Below are positions 58,222 to 64,000 of a stretch of 64,000 nt of DNA, one piece after another. The first letter of the stretch is position 1, and every line of letters starts with the position of its first letter. Source of the stretch: Armatimonas rosea (GTDB lineage: Bacteria; Armatimonadota; Armatimonadia; Armatimonadales; Armatimonadaceae). Both the position numbers and the translations under genes were made by a program. The stretch is from positions 806,001 to 870,000 of the forward strand of contig NZ_JACHGW010000001.1 of the NCBI RefSeq assembly GCF_014202505.1, written 5' to 3'. The notes beneath the pieces were generated by a model. That model saw only the letters and a list, made by a program, of their open reading frames with translations. It had not been told where the DNA came from and did no database searches.

Positions 58222-59055
58222 ATGGCTGAAAACTTAAAATATTCTGCTAGTCGCCGCGATGACTATACTCCCAGCGCGGCTCCGATTGTCACCGGCGTTT
58301 TGCAGGGCGACTCGCGCTACACGACCTGGCGTGCGCGAGGGACACAGGACTACCTCCTGATGCTCACGCTCACGGGCTGCGGCCGCGTGGGCCATGCCCG
58401 CGGCGAGGTGCGGGTCGAGCCGGGCGAGCTGGTGCTGATCCGTCCGGGCACACGCCACGACTACGGCACGGCGCGGGGGGCGTCCCACTGGGAGCTGGTC
58501 TGGGCACACTTTCAGCCGCGGCCGCACTGGCTGGAGTGGCTCACCTGGCCCGAGCCGGCTCCCGGAATCCTGCACCTTGCTCTGACCAGTGAGCAGAATG
58601 CGCTCGTGGAGAGTGCTCTGCGCCTCATGGACACCCGCGCACGGAGCGCGGCACCGCACCGCGCCGCGTGGGCGATGCACGGCCTGGAGGAGGCTCTGCT
58701 CCACTGCGCGGCGGCCCTGCCCTCGGCCCAGCGCCACGACTCCCGGGTCGCGGCCGCGATGGCCTACCTGATCGAGAACCTGGCGCAGCCCCTCACCCTC
58801 ACCGAGGTTGCCGCGTCCACGGGGCTCTCGGTCTCACGGCTCTCGCACCGCTTCAAGGACGAAGTCGGGATCACGCCGGGGCAGTTTCTGGAGCGGGAGC
58901 GCCTCGCCCGCGCCGCGCAGCTGCTCCAGCTCACCACGCGCCCCATCGCCGCCATCGCCGAGGAGGTGGGCTTCGCCAGCCCGATCCACTTCTCCCTGCG
59001 CTTCAAGAAAGCCTTTGGCCACAACCCACGCGCCTTTCGCAAGCTCGTCCCCTGA
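58222..59055 (+). CDS. AraC-family transcriptional regulator
   Basis: 277 residues. An N-terminal cupin ligand-binding domain (about 25-110, 'GRVGHARGEVRVEPGELVLIRPGTRHDYG') and two C-terminal helix-turn-helix motifs (about 175-275, 'LTLTEVAASTGLSVSRLSHRFKDEVGITPGQFLERERLARAAQLL', 'IAAIAEEVGFASPIHFSLRFKKAFGHNPRAFRK'). Members usually sense a small carbon compound and control an adjacent operon, here possibly the divergent PhyH gene. GGGAG lies just before ATG 58222. Confidence 0.93.
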   Translation: MAENLKYSASRRDDYTPSAAPIVTGVLQGDSRYTTWRARGTQDYLLMLTLTGCGRVGHARGEVRVEPGELVLIRPGTRHDYGTARGASHWELVWAHFQPRPHWLEWLTWPEPAPGILHLALTSEQNALVESALRLMDTRARSAAPHRAAWAMHGLEEALLHCAAALPSAQRHDSRVAAAMAYLIENLAQPLTLTEVAASTGLSVSRLSHRFKDEVGITPGQFLERERLARAAQLLQLTTRPIAAIAEEVGFASPIHFSLRFKKAFGHNPRAFRKLVP

Positions 59056-59057
59056 GG

Positions 59058-60404
59058 TTAGGGTTTTCGGTAGAGAATGAGGTAGCTGGCGAAGGTGTGG
59101 TTGGCGGGGAAGCCTTTCTCGGGGGTGGGGTTGGAGTAGGGCTGGAGCTCGTAGGCGAGGCGCAGGGACTTGCCCGGAGCGACGGCGGAGGTCAGATCGA
59201 CGATCCACGGCGCGACCACATCGCCGGGTGCCCAGCCGGCGCGGGAGAACTTCCAGGTGCCGCCCTGGGGGCGACAGGGATTGAGGTAGACATCCTCTTT
59301 CCAGAGCCGGTTGGTGAACGTCCGGCCATCGCAGTGGAGCTTGCGCCAGAGCGGGTGGAACTCCCCCGCATTGAGCGCATTGGGCGAGCCGCCGTGCCCC
59401 GTAACAATCGAGTAGAACGCCGCTCCCGTGGTCTCGCGGTCCAGCGGGACGGTCTGGGGAACCAGAAATCTCTCAATGGGATCGTCGGCGAGCCCGATCT
59501 TGGCCACGCCGTTCCAGAGCTTGACCACTTTATAGGGCTCACGGGCGATGGCTCCGGGATAGAAGTCAAAGTCAATCGAGACCAGCCAGCCCTCGGAGTA
59601 GGTCTCACAGGCGAGCTCCAACGTCTGCTTGCCGCGTAGCAGGGGCAGGAAGTCCGTGAGATCGACCCGCCACTGCCAGGCCTTTCGGTAGGGGGTGATC
59701 CAGCGCAGGAGCTCGTAGCGCTCCCCGGACTCGTCGGTGAGGAAGAGCTGGGCGAGGCGGTCCCACGGGTCGATCCCCTTGGGGGTGTTCTCCAGGATGA
59801 GCGTGCAGACCACCCGCCCGATCCCCGCGACCGAGTCCGGGAAGGCGACGGTGCTCTTGACTTTATGGTGCTGGGCATCGTTGAGGGCCTTGGTGAAGGC
59901 CGCGACACGCACGGGCTTGCTCCGGCGCAGGGGCGCGCCCACCCGCCGGCTCACCAGCACCGCGTTGTCGGCGCCCAGGAGTGTGGGCTGGAGCCCGATT
60001 ATCTCGACATCGGGGATAAAGTAGCGCTCGTAGAGGGCGTCTGGCCCGACCGTGAGGGTGAGCTCAATCCCCCCTACCACCTCTTCGAGCACGAGCGAGA
60101 GCGGCTCGCTCAGGGGGCGAGGCGCGAGGCGGTTGGCCAGCTCACGCCCGTTGTGGTGGAGCGAGACCTCGCGCTGGGGGTGGTTCTCGATATTGCCCAG
60201 CGGCCCAAAGTAGATCTCGCGCTGGCTGGCTCCGGGCGGGGGCGGCGGGTTGAAGAGGTCGAAACCCAGCGCAAAGACACCCGGAAGGTTCGGCTCTGCG
60301 GGATCGTCGAGTGTGGGCAGTGTCGCGTTTTTGGGCAGGAGCGCGAGGGCATAGCCTTTTGAGTTGGGTGGGGAGTCGATCCGCCACTGGGCTTCGAGTC
60401 GCAT
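59058..60404 (-). CDS. PNGase F-like protein
   Basis: 448 residues. The C-terminal half has the PNGase F pattern: 'IVTGHGGSPNALNAGEF' (about 335-351), then 'LWKEDVYLNPCRPQGGTWKFSRAGWAPGD' (about 372-400), where the reference enzyme has 'GHG...CAEF' and 'NPvyPQgGTW..dRagWcPG'. Several cysteines of the secreted enzyme are replaced, which fits a reducing compartment. The N-terminal half is a beta region of unknown type. PNGase F cleaves N-glycans from asparagine; bacterial relatives of this kind are uncharacterised as far as I know. TATAAT (60411-60416) ends 6 nt before ATG 60404, and there is no signal peptide, which is odd for a glycoamidase. Confidence 0.7.
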   Translation of the reverse strand: MRLEAQWRIDSPPNSKGYALALLPKNATLPTLDDPAEPNLPGVFALGFDLFNPPPPPGASQREIYFGPLGNIENHPQREVSLHHNGRELANRLAPRPLSEPLSLVLEEVVGGIELTLTVGPDALYERYFIPDVEIIGLQPTLLGADNAVLVSRRVGAPLRRSKPVRVAAFTKALNDAQHHKVKSTVAFPDSVAGIGRVVCTLILENTPKGIDPWDRLAQLFLTDESGERYELLRWITPYRKAWQWRVDLTDFLPLLRGKQTLELACETYSEGWLVSIDFDFYPGAIAREPYKVVKLWNGVAKIGLADDPIERFLVPQTVPLDRETTGAAFYSIVTGHGGSPNALNAGEFHPLWRKLHCDGRTFTNRLWKEDVYLNPCRPQGGTWKFSRAGWAPGDVVAPWIVDLTSAVAPGKSLRLAYELQPYSNPTPEKGFPANHTFASYLILYRKP

Positions 60405-60410
60405 AGGGGC

Positions 60411-60416
60411 ATTATA
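60411..60416 (-). promoter_or_regulatory. -10 box (TATAAT) of the PNGase F-like gene
   Basis: Perfect TATAAT on the minus strand, exactly 6 nt before ATG 60404. Confidence 0.6.
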
Positions 60417-60456
60417 CTTTGAAGAAACCCGGACAACGAGGTAAACCCGGACAACG

Positions 60457-60485
60457 AAAAGCCCGCACAACGAGTGTCCGGGCTT
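60457..60485 (-). terminator. Terminator of the 60818 gene, with flanking short direct repeats
   Basis: Stem AAGCCCG/CGGGCTT (60459-60465 and 60479-60485, with extra GTG/CAC pairing), followed on the minus strand by TTTTCGTT. Two exact copies of aaacccggacaacga (60425-60439, 60443-60457) and a diverged third lie next to it. Confidence 0.55.
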
Positions 60486-60521
60486 GAGAGGGCTACGGCT
60501 GCCTTCGCAGCCATTAAACTG

Positions 60522-60818
60522 TTACTCGCTGGTGGGGCGCACCGTGAGCTTGTGCTCGCGCTCTAGGCGCTCTGCCTGCTCCAGGCACACCTGGGCGGCC
60601 TGGGGGCGGTGCAGGACATTGGCATAGACATGGGCCTGGGCACGGTAGCCCCGGATCGTCTGAAGCAGCCGCTGCTCACGGGTGAGGGGGCTCACCCGCG
60701 CGACCTGGCGTCGGAGGGGCGGCAAGGTGGGGTCGGCGGGGGGCTGCAGGTAGCGGGTCAATCCGGCGGCGACACAGGGGACGCTCAAATAAAACAACAC
60801 TGACTTGGGTATACGCAT
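60522..60818 (-). CDS. Small membrane-anchored or exported hypothetical protein
   Basis: 98 residues, family unknown. A hydrophobic N-terminus ('SVLFYLSVPCVAAGL', about 6-20) is followed by a basic, helical region with TPR-like spacing ('LLQTIRGYRAQAHVYANVLHRPQAAQVCLEQAERLEREH'; about 52-90). AGGAG lies about 8 nt before ATG 60818. A longer frame from 60917 is rejected because the promoter-like TATATA and the ribosome site lie inside it. Confidence 0.6.
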   Translation of the reverse strand: MRIPKSVLFYLSVPCVAAGLTRYLQPPADPTLPPLRRQVARVSPLTREQRLLQTIRGYRAQAHVYANVLHRPQAAQVCLEQAERLEREHKLTVRPTSE

Positions 60819-60912
60819 TTTGGATCTCCTTATATAGAGAGACAGCTCTCTCCTACTCTTAGATACGCTTGGTGCCGAATTAATCATCGGCAGCGCCAAG
60901 AATTTTTCCAGG

Positions 60913-60918
60913 TACACT
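60913..60918 (+). promoter_or_regulatory. -10 box (TACACT) of the aldo/keto reductase gene
   Basis: TACACT ends 7 nt before ATG 60926; leaderless arrangement. Confidence 0.45.
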
Positions 60919-60925
60919 GAGCGCT

Positions 60926-61915
60926 ATGGAATATCGTAAGCTGGGCCGGACGGGCCTCTTTGTCTCGGAGCTGTGTTTAGGGACCATGCAGTTTGGCTGG
61001 TCAACCGACGAGCCAACGTCGCATGCGGTGATGGATGCCTATGTGGAGGCGGGCGGGACCTTCCTGGATACCGCCGATATCTACACGACTTGGGCGGGTG
61101 ATGCGAGCTACGGCGGCAAGACTGAGGAGATCATGGGGCGCTGGTTTGCGGCCCGTGGCAACCGGGAGAAGGTGATCCTGGCGAGCAAGGTCCGTGGGCG
61201 CATGACCCCCGGCCCCAACGGCGAGGGACTCTCACGCAAGCGGGTGATCCAGTGCTGTGAGGAGTCGCTCCGCCGCCTCCAGACCGACTATCTCGATCTC
61301 TACCAGTGCCACTGGGTGGACCTCAACACGCCCATTGAAGAAACTCTGGCGGCGATGCAGACTCTGGTGGAGCAGGGGAAAGTCCGCTATATCGGGGCGA
61401 GCAACTACCCCGCGTGGCGGCTGATGGAGGCGCTCTGGCACTCCGACAAGCGCAGCTACCCGCGCTTTGATAGCTACCAGCCCGAGTACAACCTGATGGA
61501 CCGCCAGCTCTTCGAGTACGAGGCGATGCCGCTGTGCAAGCACTATGGCCTGGGCGTGATTCCCTACTCGCCTCTCGCGGGGGGCTTTCTGACGGGCAAG
61601 TACCGTGCAGGCTCCGAGAAGCCCAATAGCGTCCGCGCCGATGGCGCACTAAATCGCTACGGCAACGAGCGCGGCTGGGCCGTGATCGATGCCCTGGAGC
61701 AGATCGGCAACGACAACGGCAAGACAGTCGCACAGACCGCGCTGGCGTGGCTACTGACCAACCCTGTCGTGACCTCGCCGATCATCGGGGCCAACAACCC
61801 GGAGCAGCTCAAAGACAGCTTGGGCGCGGCGGGCTACCGCCTTAAACCTGAGGAGCAGAGCCGCCTGAGCGAGCTGACCAAGTGGGTGCGCAACGGCCGC
61901 CCGATCTGGGATTAA
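60926..61915 (+). CDS. Aldo/keto reductase
   Basis: 329-residue NADPH-dependent (beta/alpha)8 oxidoreductase. The catalytic tetrad is D48 and Y53 ('FLDTADIY'), K88 ('VILASKVRG') and H129 ('LYQCHWVD'). 'YIGASNYPAWRLMEA' and the C-terminal cofactor clamp 'TSPIIGANNPEQLKDSLGA' fit the AKR family near the YghZ/Tas and auxin-induced-like groups. The substrate is unknown. The gene is followed by a long palindromic repeat and the convergent fumarase-beta gene. Confidence 0.93.
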   Translation: MEYRKLGRTGLFVSELCLGTMQFGWSTDEPTSHAVMDAYVEAGGTFLDTADIYTTWAGDASYGGKTEEIMGRWFAARGNREKVILASKVRGRMTPGPNGEGLSRKRVIQCCEESLRRLQTDYLDLYQCHWVDLNTPIEETLAAMQTLVEQGKVRYIGASNYPAWRLMEALWHSDKRSYPRFDSYQPEYNLMDRQLFEYEAMPLCKHYGLGVIPYSPLAGGFLTGKYRAGSEKPNSVRADGALNRYGNERGWAVIDALEQIGNDNGKTVAQTALAWLLTNPVVTSPIIGANNPEQLKDSLGAAGYRLKPEEQSRLSELTKWVRNGRPIWD

Positions 61916-61923
61916 TCGCCGCA

Positions 61924-62076
61924 TTTAGATCGCCCCCGTTGTAGGGGGGCGTCTAACTGTCGTCGCAGGCTCCGACACGAAGGACGCTACGCGCCCATAA
62001 TTCGGTATGGCCGGAGGCCTTTGTGTCCGAGGCACGAGGACAGCAAGACGCCCCCCTCCCACGGGGGCGATCTAAA
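61924..62076. repeat. Dispersed long palindromic repeat, copy B
   Basis: This element fills the space between convergent genes. Arms of about 63 bp (61924-61986 and 62013-62076) are imperfect inverted repeats: tttagatcgcccccgt at the left end pairs with acgggggcgatctaaa at the right end; inner arms carry 'gtcgtcgcaggctccgacac' and 'gtgtccgaggcacgaggac'. The core 'gcccataattcggtatggcc' is identical in copy A. The arms match copy A in swapped orientation, as expected for a palindrome that has inverted or recombined. Confidence 0.8.
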
Positions 62077-62087
62077 ACGCGGACGCT

Positions 62088-62681
62088 CTACCCCAGCGCG
62101 GCTTTGAGCTTATCCAGCGAGCTCGCTTGGACTTCCTCGTGGAGCGAGCCGCCGTGGGAGTCCATGGTGACGATGCAGGGGAAGTCTTTGACCTGGAGCA
62201 CCCAGATCGCCTCGGGGGAGCCGAACTCCTCTTTGAAGTAGACATCCTCGACCCCTAAGATGCACTCCGCGTAGACCTGGGCCGCGCCACCGACCGCGTG
62301 CAGGTAGACCGCGCCCTCGCTCTGGCAGGCACCGAGGGTCTTGAGGCCCATTCCGCCCTTGCCAATCACGCCGCGCAGGCCGTACTTGGCGATCAAGTCG
62401 GCCTGGTAGGGCTCCTCACGGATCGACGTGGTCGGGCCCGCCGCCGTGATCCGATACGTCTTCTTGCCGCCTTCTTCGCCCTCGACCACGACCGGGCCGC
62501 AGTGGTAGATAATCCCGCCGCTGAAGTCCACACCCTCGGGGAGGGCACCGCCGCTGGCCAAGTACTTGTGGACCGCATCACGACCCGTAAAAATCCGCCC
62601 CGAGATTAAAACCTCGTCGCCTGCCTTGAGCTGCCGGATGCTCGCTTCGTCTACCGGCGTTGTTAGTCTCACCTGCGCCAT
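62088..62681 (-). CDS. Fumarate hydratase class I, beta-type subunit
   Basis: 197-residue swivelling subunit of a two-part class I fumarase or tartrate dehydratase. 'LKAGDEVLISGRIFTGRDAVHKYL' (about 19-42), 'IIYHCGPVV', 'AAGPTTSIREEPYQADLIAKYGLRGVIGKGGMG' (about 80-112) and 'KEEFGSPEAIWVLQVKDFPCIVTMDSHG' are typical. The Fe-S alpha subunit gene is not in the window. TATACT (62689-62694) ends 7 nt before ATG 62681. Confidence 0.9.
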   Translation of the reverse strand: MAQVRLTTPVDEASIRQLKAGDEVLISGRIFTGRDAVHKYLASGGALPEGVDFSGGIIYHCGPVVVEGEEGGKKTYRITAAGPTTSIREEPYQADLIAKYGLRGVIGKGGMGLKTLGACQSEGAVYLHAVGGAAQVYAECILGVEDVYFKEEFGSPEAIWVLQVKDFPCIVTMDSHGGSLHEEVQASSLDKLKAALG

Positions 62682-62688
62682 AGACCAG

Positions 62689-62694
62689 AGTATA
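62689..62694 (-). promoter_or_regulatory. -10 box (TATACT) of the fumarase-beta gene
   Basis: TATACT on the minus strand, 7 nt before ATG 62681; leaderless arrangement. Confidence 0.5.
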
Positions 62695-62853
62695 CCCGCT
62701 TCGCCTCCCCGAGGCAGTGGCGACACTTTGCCAACGTTTTGCCGGTAGAGTAGGAGGCGGTATATAGATTTTTAGTGTTTTGTGTGAGATTTACCACAGT
62801 GGGAGCTACCTGCCGAACAAAAGCTTGGTCTAAACCGACAAAGGTTTGGGGAC

Positions 62854-63069
62854 ATGCAAAACGATAAGCCAGAAAAACCGTGCCACATTGCACTTCAGCT
62901 CAACCCGCACGAGGCGGATGCGCTGCTGAACCTGCTCCTGTGTGCCCCTGAGACAGACGAGGTCTCCGAGGAGATGACCTCGAACCTGCTGCGCCGCATC
63001 GCGGAGGCACAGCGCGCCCTGATGCGCCCCCACGGGGTAAACTCAGGCAATGAAGACCCAAGCGCCTAA
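62854..63069 (+). CDS. Hypothetical protein, 71 aa
   Basis: Small acidic protein with a helical middle ('[41 protein letters not shown]'). No family recognised. Its end overlaps the next gene's ATG (63050) by 20 bp, so it heads a three-gene coupled unit (this gene, DUF2256, M20 peptidase). An AAAGG is about 11 nt before ATG 62854. Confidence 0.55.
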   Translation: MQNDKPEKPCHIALQLNPHEADALLNLLLCAPETDEVSEEMTSNLLRRIAEAQRALMRPHGVNSGNEDPSA

Positions 63070-63220
63070 GGCCGCGTCTCCCTGCCGAAATCCCCACAAC
63101 CTCCCCACGAAGGTCTGCCCCACCTGCCAGCGTGCGTTCACCTGGCGCAAGAAGTGGGAGCGTGACTGGGAGAGCGTCCGCTACTGCTCCGATGCCTGCC
63201 GGAGGAAGAAAGATGCCTGA
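63050..63220 (+). CDS. DUF2256-family zinc-finger-like protein
   Basis: 56-residue protein. '[38 protein letters not shown]' (about 17-54) is the DUF2256 signature: CPxC, FxWRKKWERxW and YCSxxCR. It probably binds one zinc ion; the cellular role of the family is unknown. ATG 63050 lies inside the end of the upstream frame, and the stop region overlaps the M20 gene start (63213). Confidence 0.85.
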   Translation: MKTQAPKAASPCRNPHNLPTKVCPTCQRAFTWRKKWERDWESVRYCSDACRRKKDA

Positions 63221-64000
63221 GACACTCTCCCAAGCGCTCGCTGCTGCCCTTCCGACGGTTCTAGACGAGCTGGCGGAGCTGGTCGCCATTCCCTCGGTCG
63301 CGGCCAAGCCCGACTCACCGATGACTCTCTGTGCGGAGAAGGTGGCCGAGCTCTACCGCAAGCGTGGCCTCACGGCGCAGCTCGTCCCCACCGACGGTGG
63401 CCCGACCGTGGTCTATGCCGAGGACCGGAGCGCGGGGGTGGAGGCCCCGACCGTGCTCTTCTACAACCACTACGATGTCCAGCCCGCCGAGCCCTTTGCG
63501 CTCTGGGAGAGCGATCCGTGGATCCTCCGGCGCGACGGCGACTTTCTCTACGGGCGGGGGAGCTCCGACGACAAGGGGCATATCGCCTGCCGCTTGCTGG
63601 CGCTGGATGCCCTGAAGACGCTCCATGGCGGCACGCTACCGGTCAATGTGAAGGTGCTGGTCGAGGGCGAGGAAGAGGTAGCCAGTGTGCACCTCGTGGA
63701 CTGGATCGAGCGGCATCGCGCGCTCCTCGCCGCTGATGTCACGCTCTGGGAGTTTGGGGGAGTAAATGCCGCGGGGCAGCCGGAGCTGATCTGTGGCCTG
63801 CGTGGGATCGCGACCTTTGAGCTCCGCGCCAAGACAATCGCCCACGATGCCCACAGCGGGGTGGGGGGGACCATTCTCCCCAACGCGGCCTGGCGGCTGG
63901 TGCACGCGCTGGCGAGCCTCAAGGGTCCCGATGAGCGCATCCAGATCCCCGGGCACTACGACTTAGCGCTGCCCGCCACCCCCGCCGACCTGGATCTCCT
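63213..64000 (+). CDS. M20-family dipeptidase/metallopeptidase, N-terminal part
   Basis: Cytosolic di-zinc peptidase of the ArgE/DapE/CNDP group; the first 262 residues are in the window. '[13 protein letters not shown]' (about 87-99; H-x-D metal site), '[22 protein letters not shown]' (about 110-131; bridging Asp), '[18 protein letters not shown]' (about 146-163; catalytic Glu pair) and the start of the lid domain ('[23 protein letters not shown]', about 211-233) fit carnosinase-like dipeptidases. ATG 63213 overlaps the DUF2256 stop by 8 bp. The C-terminus lies beyond the window. Confidence 0.9.
   Translation, partial: MPETLSQALAAALPTVLDELAELVAIPSVAAKPDSPMTLCAEKVAELYRKRGLTAQLVPTDGGPTVVYAEDRSAGVEAPTVLFYNHYDVQPAEPFALWESDPWILRRDGDFLYGRGSSDDKGHIACRLLALDALKTLHGGTLPVNVKVLVEGEEEVASVHLVDWIERHRALLAADVTLWEFGGVNAAGQPELICGLRGIATFELRAKTIAHDAHSGVGGTILPNAAWRLVHALASLKGPDERIQIPGHYDLALPATPADLDL

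Noticed and set aside
60425-60475. Short direct repeats as a CRISPR or phage attachment site
   Set aside because: Only two exact copies plus one diverged, 3-nt spacing, and part of a terminator.
1-64000. tRNA, rRNA, insertion sequences, prophage
   Set aside because: No tRNA clover-leaf, rRNA segment, transposase or integrase was recognised; intergenic regions are short.

Overview
The window is a 64 kb stretch of a GC-rich bacterial chromosome with densely packed, mostly short operons. It encodes an LPS-type transport set (LptC-like, LptA-like, and an LptD/OstA-like barrel), so the cell has an outer membrane. The gene mix (GatB, translin-like protein, PhyH dioxygenases, a PNGase F-like protein, DUF2256, surface proteins ending in FlgD-type Ig domains) fits a deep-branching diderm such as Armatimonadota. 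That assignment is inference; there is no rRNA in the window.

Layout. 1-2.6 kb: 5' part of purH, a divergent parDE toxin-antitoxin pair with a palindromic operator, a truncated Rpn/DUF4351 remnant and an AT-rich SUKH-3 immunity-like gene (a small acquired island). 2.7-7.3 kb: a signalling operon of Roadblock protein, hybrid histidine kinase and double-receiver HD-GYP regulator (c-di-GMP output). 7.4-25.8 kb: metabolic and housekeeping genes (sulfatase, esterase, GT117/DUF2723 protein, aldehyde dehydrogenase plus aminotransferase, translin, GT-C, thiamine pyrophosphokinase, RecX, GT4, CorA, YkgJ). 25.9-44.2 kb: a one-direction block of large exported proteins, described below. 44.2-51.3 kb: sigma-70 factor, gatB, rhomboid protease, rarD, Old-Yellow-Enzyme homologue. 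51.3-59 kb: deacetylase, HEAT protein, lptC-lptA coupled to a degenerate PEP-utilising-enzyme paralogue, lipoprotein, nitronate monooxygenase, PhyH and AraC. 59-64 kb: PNGase F-like protein, aldo/keto reductase, fumarase beta, DUF2256 and the start of an M20 peptidase.

The best candidate for an undescribed system is the 25.9-44.2 kb block. It holds three giant exported proteins (one TolB-propeller, one subtilisin, one unknown) that share the same three-part C-terminus, two CsgG/LpoB-like secreted proteins (one carrying Thr/Gly-rich repeats), and an Ig-OstA-barrel outer-membrane protein. The first two large genes are each preceded by a short reading frame that begins 6-7 nt after a -10 box, and strong hairpins without a U-tract separate most genes. 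A cell-surface assembly or secretion role is inferred, not shown.

Two window-wide signals stand out. Many genes, on both strands, have a TANNNT box ending 6-8 nt before the start codon, which predicts leaderless mRNAs; other genes have clear Shine-Dalgarno sites. A long palindromic repeat with the core 'cataattSggtatggcc' occurs at three intergenic sites, two of them between convergent genes.
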